Part shown: one piece after another, positions 44,778 to 58,100 of the stretch
How the letters are laid out: each line of letters opens with the position of its first letter
Position numbering within the stretch: position 1 is the stretch's first letter
Assembly (NCBI GenBank): GCA_010279815.1
Contig: QEOQ01000694.1
Location: 632,423-696,422, forward strand
DNA length: 64,000 nt
DNA from: Brachionus plicatilis
Taxonomy: Eukaryota; Rotifera; Eurotatoria; Ploima; Brachionidae
Direction: 5' to 3'
The notes under the pieces: model-generated
Database searches by the model: none
What the model saw: the letters and a program-made list of their open reading frames with translations, nothing else
What the model was told of the DNA's origin: nothing
Translations under genes and position numbers: made by a program

Positions 44778-45866
44778 CCGTATTCCCTCGTTCGATTATG
44801 CTGTAATACAGTACCGTATCCCCTTGTTTAGCGACGCATGCTTTAATACCATGAATAGGATATTTGGTGCATGGTCTAACATAGACCTCATAATGTTAAA
44901 TTTTTTATTTTAAAAGTCCTATGGGTCACATAGTCGATACATATTAAAAACGTAGCGTTTATAATAGAAATTCAAATAGAAAAGCAGAGCTTCAAAAAAA
45001 GTCTTTATTAGAGACTCGGGGTTTTAAACTTAAAAAAAAAATTAAATATAAAAAATATTTATTGAGTTTATTTTATAGATGCGACGTTAGAGTTATGGTA
45101 AAAAAAATATTAAAAATATTAAAAAAGTTTAATTTTAATTATTGACCCGGCATTTAAATTTAAAAATTTAAGACAAAAAAGAGAAAAAAAAATTAAAAAA
45201 AATTATTTTTTCGATTTATTCATCGAACCTTTCTTTCTTCCTAGTGGCTTTCTAACTGAACCATTCTTGTTGTAAACAACTGGCGTACTAACACTTGTTG
45301 AAGTATTTTCTATATTTTGTTGTATTGGGATATCTTGCAATGGCAAACGTTAAACGGTGTGACCCTGCTGTGTACCGACAACAATGGGAATATTATTATT
45401 CTGACTATATATTGGTAATCATCGTCTCAAGAAAATTTAGCCCCTATTTCACAAACACCAAATATTTCCCAGTGTATATCATCAGTACAAATCCCATTAG
45501 ATATAATGATGGTTCGAAACGATCCACCAATATATAGTCAGAATAATAATATTCCCATTGTTGTGTACCGACAACAATGGGAATATTTAATTATCTTTAA
45601 TTGTTGTATTTTACTAAAAATTGAGTGCAAAAGAAAAAAAATAAAAGCACTAATTTGTAGAATTTTTTTTTTCTTTAAAGAACAATTAAAGATAATTAAA
45701 ACAATCAATTTCTAAACTTTTGTAACATACTGTACAAGTCATGCAGACATGCAGATTAAAACATCAAATTAAAGATATTTTAGCATGGGTGAGATGTACT
45801 TTGGTGCATGGCCCAAAAGCTGGTAGCTTAATTTATGGTGCAGCATTAACGAACGAGTGAATACGG
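44778..45866. mobile_element. TA-flanked foldback/pogo-like DNA transposon, ~1.1 kb, nested
   Basis: Ends CCGTATTCCCTCGTTCGATT (left) and, complemented, CCGTATTCACTCGTTCGTTA (right) are each flanked by TA (44776-44777, 45867-45868). A second left terminus CCGTATCCCCTTGTTTAGCG begins at 44814 after its own TA. That one matches the right end at 25043, so two related elements are superimposed. Inside (45210-45415), the minus strand encodes the GSVRKPLGRKKGSMNKSKK protein tail preceded by QDIPIQQN and, further upstream, GTQQGHTV. A Tc1-type terminus (TTGTAACATACTGTAC, about 45719-45734) is also embedded. Confidence 0.65.
45385..45590. repeat. Inverted duplication inside the transposon at 44778
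   Basis: The segment around 45385-45418 (ACAATGGGAATATTATTATT ... CTGACTATATATTGG) is repeated in inverted orientation at about 45530-45562 (CCAATATATAGTCAGAATAA ... TATTCCCATTGT). A third short partial inverted copy, ACAACAATGGGAATATT, follows at about 45571-45588. The resulting hairpins make the plus and minus strands encode parts of the same protein. Confidence 0.75.
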
Positions 45867-46105
45867 TAGCAGTTTTTTTTTATAAAAATAAAAAATCCTA
45901 ATAAGTTTAATTAATGAAAGGGCTTGTTAAGCTTATTTTTTAACAAATAATTTACCTTCAAAAAAAATATTAATACAAACAAGTAAATTTTACTTCTATT
46001 TTTTCCAATAAATGATTAATTTAAAAAAGAAAATTTAAGTCTTTATTTGATTAAAAGTTTCTAACTAATAGAAATTAAAAAAATGTCATTTTTTTTAGTT
46101 TTCAA

Positions 46106-46153
46106 TCAATTTTGATCGACAAAGTTTTCATACAAAAGCTTTTCTTTATGGTA
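46106..46153 (-). CDS. Polycystin-1-like gene: putative terminal micro-exon (15 aa)
   Basis: After a 57-nt intron (GTGAGT...TTTTATTTTTAAG) the phase-0 frame reads YHKEKLLYENFVDQN and TGA at 46108-46106. Intron size, phase and acceptor fit the rest of the gene. If unspliced, the protein would instead end VSLFKN at 46190. The C-terminus is shorter than in vertebrate PKD1. Confidence 0.65.
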   Translation of the reverse strand, partial: YHKEKLLYENFVDQN

Positions 46154-49100
46154 CTTAAAAATAAAATAAAATTAATAATAATAAAAGGGTTAATTTTTAA
46201 ATAAACTCACTTCATTTATTTTAATCAAAAGCTTATTAAGTCTATTTGGCAATAAATCGGCCTCCACTACATAATTGTTTGATGGTATGCTCAAAACGTC
46301 TTTTTCTTCTTTCTTCTTCAATAAACCAGTTCTTTTGACCATACCCTTAATTTTGGCAATGAAATATTTCGACATATCAGTTTCAATGAAATAACTCTCT
46401 TTGTTTCGTTTAACTTCAATGAAGCTATCGCTAATTACAGTTATAAAAACACTAATGATTATTAATAGAACCATCAGGTTGTAAAATGCAAAGAAGAAGG
46501 GTCCAAGTATGGCACTCTCTCTGATCACTGGGCCTATATCAAATTTTCCAAGCAATGCTTGGAAACAAGTGGTCATTGATTTGACCATTGTTGAAAATCC
46601 AGCAATTTTTTCATTAAAAAGAGCGTAAAATAATTGCACAAAAGCCAAATACCAAATTATCATCATAAATGTTATTCCAATAAGTTCGTTTAATGAATTA
46701 CGGATTGCTGTTATTAAAACGAGAATACTGGAATTAAATCTTAACAATTTTATAAATTTCATAGTTGCCAAGCAGGTGCACAGCGCAATTGTGAAGTTGA
46801 ACATGTCATTCCAGTAGCTTATATCCTGAAGTCTTATGTAACCATAGCCATTGGTTTCTTTGAAAAATTCTTTGACTTTTTCGCCAACTAAAACCTTGTA
46901 TATAAACATTGCCAAAGATGCCCAGGAAAAAGCAATCAATGCCCACTGTAAATAAGACCAAAATTGTTTGAAGTACATTTTTTTTAATTTGAACATTTTG
47001 ACTATTTCTCTGAACATGAAATAGACTATGACCGCCAAATAGGCAATTCCTGTGCCGATTTCTATGGCATCACTTTTGGTTGTCAAAAGCTTGAGGACAT
47101 TAAAGCGTGGGGTTTTGATCACATTTCCGGATGCGAGTACTTCGAAAAGAATGGATGATATACAAAATAAATTCAAGTTAGGATTAAAAGTTGTGAACTC
47201 AATGAACATTGACCTTGTTTGTCTATCGATCCAATTCATTTGTTGGAGTAAGCTCATGTTACCTCGGATAAAGCTTAGCTTACCGCGCATCTCGTAAATA
47301 TATCCTCCCTCGCTATATGAACTGTAAATTGGCAGATCAGTTGAAGGCCGGTACTGGAAAGATTTGTAAACTCTTTGCATTCCATTAGCAGGTTTGTAGG
47401 TGTCATTATATTCCGACCAAACATAGCCATAGTCGCCTTTTTCTTCATTAAATAGACTGTATGACTCAATGCAGAAATTAGTCATATTTTTGAGCTGAGA
47501 TGACAATTTGCATGAATCATTTTTGACTCGGTGAGACCTTAAAATGGCATAGCCGATGATTCTAGATGAAAAATCTTCAAAGAAGCCACCCATTTTAGCC
47601 ACAGTGTCGTCATTGTACCATTTTGAGACACGAATTTTTGGAGCAAAGTTGTCAATAGTCCATTCCCACATATCATCCACTGTTTGTATCTAAAAGATAA
47701 AAGTAGATAGAAGATTTAAAATTCAAAATTTAATTAAAAAAAAAGAATTTTTCATTTAAAATAAAAATATTTTAAATAAAAAGATGTTTAAATTTATGAG
47801 AATTTTTATTCTCAAATTTTATAGGCTTAATAGGTACTTTACGGCCAAAATGAGAAAAATTGGACAACTCAGTTGCTCCTAAATTTTGTTAAAATGTAGC
47901 TAATTAAGCAAGTACAAATATTTTTAATTTTTTTTAATTATTTAAAAATTATGAAATATCACGTAGTGATTTATTCTTTGGTAAAACACCCTGAAAATTT
48001 TCTGAATAAAGAAGAATTTTTACATTTTGGGTTTAAAAATTTTATAACAAAAAGAAGGAAATTCAGTCAAATAAATTTAACAAATTTCAAAAATTCATAA
48101 AAGATCCTAATTCCTTCAAAGATCATTTTTTAAAAAATTCCTACATTCACTAATAAAAAATTTCTTTTAATAATATTAATTTTAATTTAATGAATTCCGA
48201 ATTATTTTCCCAAATATCTCGTTTTAACCAGTAATGACTAAGTTTAGCTTTTACCGTTAGAGTTATTTTATAGGAATCAATCATGCAAAAGAATTTAAAA
48301 AACTATTTTTCAAACCGAATACGCAAACATTTTGCAGAATTATTGCAGAAGCTGAATTTAGATTTAAAAAAATTATTTATTAATTGTAAATTCAGAACAT
48401 ATTTAAATATTAATTTTTTAAAATTTTTCCCGGAAACTTCATTTTTTACTCTCTTTTTTTCAGATGTCGAATGAATTTTTAATGTGATGCTATTATCAGC
48501 TATTTAAAAAAAATGAAGAAATAATTTAAAATTTGAAAAAACTTAAAATATTATTGATCTAAAACTCGTTATGCAAAATTAATCAGCTGACAAAAACATT
48601 TTTTCACCCAAATTAGTTCTCTGCAAGAATCCTGCAAGTCTAAAAAAAGACTTCTCATTACTATATCACTAAATTAATCTAAAATTTAATTATTTTATTT
48701 CAGCAAAATGATTTTATTTAAAATTTAATTTAAATAAAAAAACTTAATTTAAATTTTTTTTGTAAAATGCTCATTGATCCATTTAAAATAATTTTATGCT
48801 ATTAAAAATTGAAAAATTTTAATTTTTTTAAATTTAAAGTAAAATTTGAAATTTTCTTACTTTTTCAAATTCTTCTCCTAGAATAAATTTCTCCATATGG
48901 GCCTTGTAAAAGTAAGAATTCGAGGCTCTGGTAGAATATGAAAATGTAAAAAGAAGCATTAAAAAGACAAAATAAGCCGTGACTTCTTTGACCATTTTCC
49001 AGAATTTTACTTCAGTCTCTCTTTTCTTGCGAGCTTCATCTATCTCATTCGAGTTCAATTTTCCGGTATCACTAATACCAAAATCTCTATACTGATCGAA

Positions 49101-52100
49101 CCGTTGATCCTTGTTCAAATTTCTCTTATTCTCATAAGTCGAATCATCTTCATCGGCATCATGCTGAATATCTGATACATCATTGGACTTTCGACAAATC
49201 AAGATAACCACCATTGCAGTTAGAACTATCTTTATGGGCTGAGTTAATAAAATAGAAGACAAAATGGAAGTAACAAATGAGGTGAGCCATTTTTTTACTT
49301 TTTCATCTCCCAAATTAATGCCTTGAATGATTATAAAAAATATAGAAACGCCCATGAAAATAGCCGACAGAACATAGGCTATTATTTTACACCACCAGGG
49401 AAGGCCTTTGGATTTTTTTTTACTCTTCAACTCCGGCACGGGACTTTTGCTTGTTTGCAAATTATCAAATTTGATCTCTTCTTTATTTTGGTTTTTGGTC
49501 ATCATCTTTTCCAGTTTTCGTAGTGGAGTTGTCCTTTTTTTCGAATTGCGGAACAAATAGACCAGCAATAGAGTGGGTGGAAAAGTGATTATATTTGTGA
49601 TTATGCCTATTCCAATTTGAGTTGGAGTGAGCATGAATGGTCCGATTTCAAGACCGCTTGGATTAGACGATGTGTCCACCCCATAATACAAAATGTTCAT
49701 TAGCATTGTTACATAGAGCAAGACAAAGCAGCACGTGACTCTATCCATTCTGGTGAAAGCACTCTGAATTGGTCTGCTTAATATAGACAGCCATAAGTGT
49801 TCATCTTGAATTTTTTTCTTGGTCTCTTTTTGGGCCAAATACTGCAAATTGGTTTTCTGGACCTCTGTAGCAATTGATAACAAGCGATCAATTTTTCCGT
49901 CATCTTTTTCCACAGCTAACCATTTTTCACATAAAAAATACGCTTTCTCTTTAGTCTGTAAATCGCGTATAATTACAAACTTTAAGTACCATGACGCATA
50001 GTCACCATCTCCAGAATTATCATGCCATATTCTGAGATAATTCAGTGCACCAAGTGGCTGCTCAACAGCCATAATGAACGAGTCAATAGCACTTCGTCTA
50101 AACACTTTTCTTCTCGGATCACTTAACACTCTTACTCCAGTGTCCAAATCCTCCCCCGACAAAATAAACCTTACTTGGGAATCGGTTCCAGCTTCTCTTC
50201 TACTTCCGGTAAAGACCATTATTTCATAACAATAATCATGATAGGGATTGTTATCTGGTAATAAGTTGAGACCAAGTTTTTTGCTATCTTGTATGTCCAT
50301 GTAGCGAGCAATTATCATCAAAGCTATGAACAATGAACTGATAACAATGACTGTGATGTAAATGGTTGGGTTGTCGGCAAAAGATGCATTGGCAAAAACT
50401 TTTTCGAAATTAATTGCCGGTGGCAAGACAATAAAGCCTCCGGCAAATGTGGTCAAGTGCTTGGATTTGCAATGGGTGTAGTGAATGTTAGAATCGTCCA
50501 TGATTTGGACACCATCTGAATTCCATTTACCATTTTCACGGTCGTAAAAATAGCATGCCGAGGAAAATATTCTCAGAGAAAAATCAGATGTGAAATTAGT
50601 CATGTTCCGGAAAAGTGGAACCATTGGGGATGAGCTGTTTCCAGTGCAATAAAGCTCAAATTCTTCTGTGTTCATCTCGCGAATACCAAATCCAATGAAG
50701 CCCTTGAAGCCATCTATTTCCGACTGGTTTATTGACATCTGATAATATGTTTCACCGCGAACAGTTTTAATGTCTTTGAATTAAAAATTTTTAAAAAGAA
50801 ATTTAAAGGTAATTGTCTATTTGGCTTTAATTAATTTCGTTTTAATTATTATTAAAACAAAATACTAGATATTTTTAAAAAAGTAAAATTTTAAACTCAA
50901 TTTATTTTGATTTTTTAAAATTTTTTTCCGAAGCAATCTTAGCTAGGAAAAGAATATATGTCAGTGCGAAATTACATACAAAACTTCTAATACAAAAAGA
51001 AAAAAAATTTAGAACTTTTGTTATAAATGTCAAAAACTTGTTCTGCAGATAAAACAATGTGAAACTGCGTGTTTTTAATAACTCTAATGTCTCATTTTAT
51101 CAACAATTTTATTTAATGATTTTATTTTTATAAATAGCATGTTTAAAATTTTTATTCTTTTTAATAATTTTAATCAGCAACAAAATTACATGTAAAAAAA
51201 TCTCTTTAAAAAAAATGAGGAAAGCTAATTGAATTGCATTCCAAGCGATGACTTTTTTTCCTATATGGTCTTGGCTTTTGAGCATAAAAAATTATTTACC
51301 AAATTATTAATTGGTGAAATATTAATTTTAATTTAATAAATCATTAAAAAAATTTCTAGCAAATAGTATTTAATTTCTGAGCATTTTTACTAAGCTTTTA
51401 CTGAGCTTCTTTATCTTTATTGTCATCGCAGTCGCTAAAAAATTCTTGTTCAGGATCATTTAATTCAATATTTTGCTTTTTTTTGAAAATAAATTTTTGA
51501 TTTCAATAACTTTTAATTCAAACTCAAGAAAAATTAATAGAAAGTTGAGAATTTATCATGTAATAGAAAATTAAAAAAAAATAATATTTGTTAAAAATAT
51601 TACGAAAAATAATTTTTTGGTTCTGTATTTTTAGTGATGCAATCAGAAATTTAGATAAAGAAAGAAAGTTAAGTCAAACAACTTTTGTTTCACCTACTGA
51701 GAAAATCTGAAAAATCTGTGCAAATTAATTGCGTTTTATTTCGATATTTTAAATAGCGTGCAATTTTTCAGAATTCGCACAGATTTTGGAGATTTTAGGT
51801 GAAACCAAAGTTTTTTGACTTTGATTCATCTGCAGAAAAAATTTTTGAAAATTGGAACAAAAGTTTAAATTGCTTTTCTTTTTCTATTTGAAATTTCACA
51901 ATATCGATTAAATAGAAAAAAAATAATTCACCCTTTTATTAAATATATACTTCTATATTTTCTTTTTTTATTATTTTTTATTCTATTTTGCCTAATATTT
52001 AATTTTTTTTCATTTTTAATCTGAGAGAGCTCAGAGCTTAGTTCAGAAAAACAATTAAGAAAAACTATAGCTTCAATCAAATTTCTGTAAAGAACAAAAA

Positions 52101-55100
52101 AAAAGTTTATAAAAATTTTAATTGAATTTTTAATTTTTTTACTTTCAGGACAAAAGCCAACCGAGGTGTCATCAACTCCCGGAGTTAAACCAATTTTGTA
52201 CCATACAAAATATCCAATATCTAACATTTCTGGTCTTATCTGAATAAATAAAGAAATATTAACTGCATCAACTGTAATGCCATTCGGAAGGAATGAAGCA
52301 TTCATTGGTAATGACAAGTTTGCTACATCTACATTTGTAAATTCTACAATTAAAGTTGGATTACGCGGGATCCAAATATCAATCGGATTTCTTGACTCGG
52401 TTATGCCTATTTGATTTGAGTTTTCGTCCAAAAACTCTAAGCTGACAGTGTTAGAGTCTTCAATTTTTGTTTCATTGGCACCGTTTGTGCCAGTTGGAGC
52501 AATTGGTTCATTGCGTGTTCTTAGAACTACGGTTTTTGTATCACATGAATTTGGATTTTTTGGTGGAGTATACAATGGATTGCTGGATGAATTGGTTTCA
52601 TTGATTGGATCTTGGGCAATCATGTCACAAAAATTTGGCAGATTAATTTTTGAAAAGCCTTGAAAGACCGAATTTGGCATCTCTTTGGCACTTAATTTTT
52701 CAACTTTCATGCTAACTGTTGGTGTATTTATGTCAATTGATTGGTCTTTATTGAGTCGATTTGACAAAATTTTTGATGTAAGCTCAATAACTGCTTGTGC
52801 TTTCTGCACAGCATCGATCAATTGGAATCTTTTTTTGAAATTATTTACTTTAGCTATCGGATCAAGATTTGCGATAGACGGATCCGAATCAAGATTTCCT
52901 TTGGAAAAAAAGTTAAATTAAAAATTTTTTTTTGATATTATGACTTTTGCCTAGTTCAATCAAGTCTTTTCTGATCATCTTTTAAATAATTAAAAAATAC
53001 TTTCAAAAGCTTTGGAACAGCTTTCAGTTAACTAATTCTCATTAAATAGAAGAGACATAAAAAAGAGAAGTATGTGATGGAAGAAAAGACTCCGTTGAGC
53101 AGGCTAAAGTCGCTTTTATTAACAAAATTTTTTTAAACTATTAATTTTTTATAAAATAAAAAAAATGTTTATCACAAATTCAATTATTAAATTTTTTAAT
53201 TATCTTAAAAATTTTGATTCCTATTTCGTATATCTACTTTTTAGCAATCATTGGGTTTAAAAGAAAGAATATGCTTTTCTAATGAACTCAAGGACTTAAC
53301 TCAAAATTAATTTTTTAATAAAATAATAAAGACTATTATATCATTTAGGATAAATACATTTTTAGGATAAAGACATTTTTTAAATAAATTTAATATTTTT
53401 TTTTTTATTTTATTTTTATAATTTAAAAACAAAATAAATATTGATGAAGTTTAGACTTTTAATATTTTTTCCTTTAAATCAATAGCGGTAATTTAATTTA
53501 TTAAAATTTTTTTTTTCAATTTTTAAATAAAATTTCTAAATTACTTGGATTGTTCCAGAAATTTTCTATATCGTTATCATCATCAGGAACAGCAGCGTCA
53601 CTCAAGTCTTTATCTAAATCAGTTGAATATCCATTAAGTGATGAACTTAAACCCTATTTTTGAGAAAAGGTAATTTTTTTTTCTAAATTCTATTTTAAAT
53701 ATTTACACTAGCAATGTTACTAATTGTTCCAATGATTCCAGCAGTAACTTGTTGCAGATTATCTAAAGAGGCTGAAGTACTCACTGAGTCAAGAGCCATA
53801 GCCAAATTCATGCACTGATTTGCAACTGTTTCCGAAGATCCACGTGACAACTCATCGGACGATTGGGTCGCAGTATTAAGAACACCAGACCAAAGCTTCA
53901 AACTGCTCATGTCGGAAATACTAGCGTCTTTGATTTGAGTGAATAGAGCATCCCTTACTTTTGACCTTTTTTGCCTTTTCTCTTCAAAAGTTGAATTGTC
54001 TGTGGGCTAAAAAAAGAAATTTAATAAATCAAATAAATTAGTTGATCCAGACCTCTGGAGCTCCAGCATAAGATCCAGTAATATTCAACGAATCCATGTT
54101 ATCAAAATTAGCACCTTTAGGTATGCCTTGGTAAGGCCCAAATCCAACAATCGCCTTTCCACTTTGACCATTTTTATCTCCAAAGCCTTGATTGTTCAGA
54201 ACTGATGTTATTGAATTAATCACTTGGAGAACTACTTGCGGTTTTCCGCTAAATAGTTTTAAGTTTGCTTCAGAAGTGGGGTCCGCTGAAGTTATTGAAC
54301 TCATCAATCCTTCCATTAATTCCGTGTTTTCTTTAACTATTACTGGTGTATCCAAGTTGAATCGTGTGGAGCCATCATCATTATCAATCACTTCGACATA
54401 GAGATACATTTTGTAATTATCAAATGCCGGACCTAGTGGCAACTCGAATTCAATTTGACCTACAGAATCGAAGCCCAAAGACACTGGTTGATCAATGCCT
54501 CTATAGATTGCTATTTAAAGATAAAATTAAAGCTAATTGATCCAAAAATATTTATTTAATAATTACAATAATACTCGTAGCGGACTATTTTTCCGTCCAA
54601 ATCTTGCCATTCAGTGCAAATTATTTTGAAAAATGTGGTCATTGCTAAACCTTCAGTTGGACTTACAGTACACTTACCAGCTTGTGGTAGCTTATTTTTT
54701 TTTAATCTCAATGATGAACTTCCCATACTGATACCGCTATTGGTGATTGTTGTGACTGTCAAGTCAATTTTCCAATCTACTGCTGTCTCATCAAGCTTGA
54801 ACAGTTCAGCTAACATTACCATTTGATTCGCATCTGAGCCAAGAACATGACTTTTGTTTAAATAAATAACTCCATTGGAAGATGCTATCAAAAAATTTAG
54901 AAAAATAATTTCCCATGTGTTTTAAGCTTGTCTTACTTGATGCATTCGAAGGGAGATGCGGCATCCAAAATGGTATCCAAGCATTATCCACGGTGGGTTT
55001 GGACAACTTTCGGAATATCTGATAGGAATATGCAATAGAGTTCACATTTTCACATCCGGTCTCGCAGTGTCCTCGAATTTGAAGTTGAGAACTTGGGTTG

Positions 55101-58100
55101 ATTTTTTGAAAGGCCGGATAAGGCTTGCATTCACCTGATGGATTGCATCTAAAAAAAAATTTTTTAAAGATAATCAATAAATTATTTCAAATCATATCTT
55201 ATCTTAAAAAAGCTAACTTGAAGTTCAAGATAATGACCAAATGATCAAAACTTAATAAATTAAAATTTAAATAAAAATAATCAAATAAAATTTTTTTGTT
55301 TATTTTCTTAATTAAACACTAAATGCTTATTATCTTAAATAAAAAAAGCAAATATTTTTTCTAATTGATCTTTAATTGATTTTTCCAAAATCGTCATTTT
55401 AAAATTTAAAAGACAAAATTAAAATCTACATTGAGTTATCTAAATTATGGCTCAAACAAACGCTATAAATGATATTTTAATTTAAATTAAAATATATTAC
55501 AGCGAAAAAAAGTTAAATTTTGAATTGTAAAATTTCAAAATATTGATTAATATTTAATTTTTATAATTTTTATCTTGTTAAAGATTAAACAAATTATGTT
55601 TAATAAAGTTTAGTCATTTACTATTAAGAAATTAATTAAAAAAACCTTTATTTTAATTCTAAGTTTTAAAATTTTGGTTTGAAATTTACATTTGATCATA
55701 AACTTCAATTCCTCTTAAAAAAAGCTAATAAAAATTCAAAAATGGATTTTGAGACATGAAATAATATGTTAGGATTTTAAAACAATGTTTTCACAATTAG
55801 AATGGTCTATAAATTCAAATGTTTAATATCTTGATTTGAAATTATTTTGTTGTTTTGTATTATGTTTATTTTAAAATTAGTTCTATTTTTTTCATCGATT
55901 CACAATGAAAAAAACTAGAATTGTACTTTTTGTACTTTTTAGTAAATATTTTATCTACTTTTTGATTATCTGTTTTTATATATTATATATAATTGATTCG
56001 GGTAAATATAAAATTTAGATTTTTTCAATTAATTGAATTAATTATTTATTTTAAGATATTAAATCCATAAAGTGCTAAAAGGAAAGAGATCTTAAAAATA
56101 GAATTATCATTAAGTACAAAAAGTACAGAAAGTATGTGCTTTCTTACCAAAAGAAGAAAATTTTCTAATCTAAAAATAACATATAACAGTAGTCATAAGA
56201 TCTATTTTTAATATTATTTTGATTAAGTAAATAAAAAATTAAAATTTAACCATGTAACAGAGATTAACAATCTAATTCTTTTTTTATTTCTTATCATATA
56301 TCTTACAATATTTAATTCACAACAAAAATTTTTGATAAATTTGGCAATAATTACAAGGGGGTCTATTAAAATATTTGACAACTTACCCGAGACTGATTAT
56401 TGGAGTTTTCTTTACAAATTCAAGCCATAAATCAAATTCCTGGTAGTATTCTTGACCCAAATATTCAGTAGAAATCATAAACCTGTATGCTCTTGTCTTA
56501 TAATAAGCCAAATAGGCAGTTGATATTTTGATAGAATTTCCAGATGATCCGAACTCAAAGCCAGTAGGATCTTCGAAACAAGTAGTGTTACTGGTCATCA
56601 GATGCGAACCATTTTTAAGAGAAAATAAGTCAAGTTTTTCTCTGGCATTTCTGGACGGATATGGTCTAGCAATACCCGAATCGACTACAGTGCAAAAAAA
56701 TTTAAATTTCAAGCTTGAGATAGATACAAGGGAATCCTGATCAAACGAAAATGCTGTCGGAGTAAATTCAAGTTCTTGTTCAATACCCAATCTTCTCTCT
56801 GCAACACCACCTTTTAGTCCCCATACCACTATTCCAGTTGGTACCACTCGAACATAAGTTTCTATTCTCGATTCGAAATTTCTTCCCATTAAATTGGAAC
56901 CAGTCATTCGAGCAAAATACACAAATTTGTACAAGCCATAGCTTAGAGTATTTGGTCTTATAACTATTTCCGCATTTTTTTCGGTAGGATTACCGCTAAG
57001 ATCAATTTGAGAGATATGTTCACCATTAGCTTGGTTAACCAAATACAATTGCCATCCTCTTTCATTTGAAAGTGTCAAGTTACATCTTAAAATTGATTCA
57101 GCCAGTAAAATGATCATTTTTGTTCGAGCTATTTCAATGGGTAGGAAAAAAAATTCCGCTCTATCTTCAATGGATAAAAGTGGGGGTGCACATGGTAAGC
57201 TGGTCACAGTGACTGAGGTACTAACTGTTTTTTCCGATGCTGAATTTCGTACAGTAGCGGTCATTTTTATATTTCCTTCTATTTGTAGAATAAAGTTGAT
57301 TCTCCACGTGGACTGGACAATGTCATATGAACCATTGTAAGCTAGACCTGGGAAAAAGGTGCTGCAAGTTGAAGCATCAGTACCTATCGAAATCGGTCTA
57401 CTTCGATAATTAGTGTCTGTCAGAATGACCGATGCACATGAAGGCTCGGCCAAAGTTTCAAAATTAATCAAGAATGTGTGAGGAGATCCTGGAGCAAAAA
57501 TGGTGGTGTTTTCTACTGCATTTTCTAAAATAATTGCAGAATAAAAAGTTGCATTCAGCGAAAAATCTCTTCTGAACCTAGAGTTGGAATAAAATATTTT
57601 CAATGTTGTTTGAGATGTTGTCTGTAGGTTTTTTAACTTGTCAGTTTTGAATGGTAAAATGATTTGATAAGATTGACCAGATCTAACATAGTTAAGTGAA
57701 CTGAAGTCTAAATAAGTTTCCCTAATACCGTTAATGTCAATTATAAATCTTTCTATGATACCATCTTTTAATTAATAATTTTAGTTTTTTTATTTAATAA
57801 TTAAAAAAAATTACTTTTCCAAGAGCAATGAAGTCTAAGATCTCTTTCTCTATCAAAACTGTAAACACCATTAGAATTTGAAACATATGTTGTTTCTTCA
57901 GTTCCATCAACCGGAACTAGTCTCCATTTGGGAACACAATCAAATGCGGCAATGTCGCTTAGTATTTTTACTGTTTTAAAAAAACTCTTAGAGCTTATTT
58001 TGTTGAAAATTGTAATGTTAATTGTATAAAGTCCTATTGTTTGATATGTATAAGATAAATCTAGTGATCCAGATAAATATTTTTCATTTTCTGGCGCATT

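Noticed and set aside
48283..48474. 63-codon plus-strand ORF in the intron between the PLAT and channel exons
   Set aside because: Low-complexity Lys/Asn/Phe composition as expected from AT-rich intronic DNA; no homology recognised.
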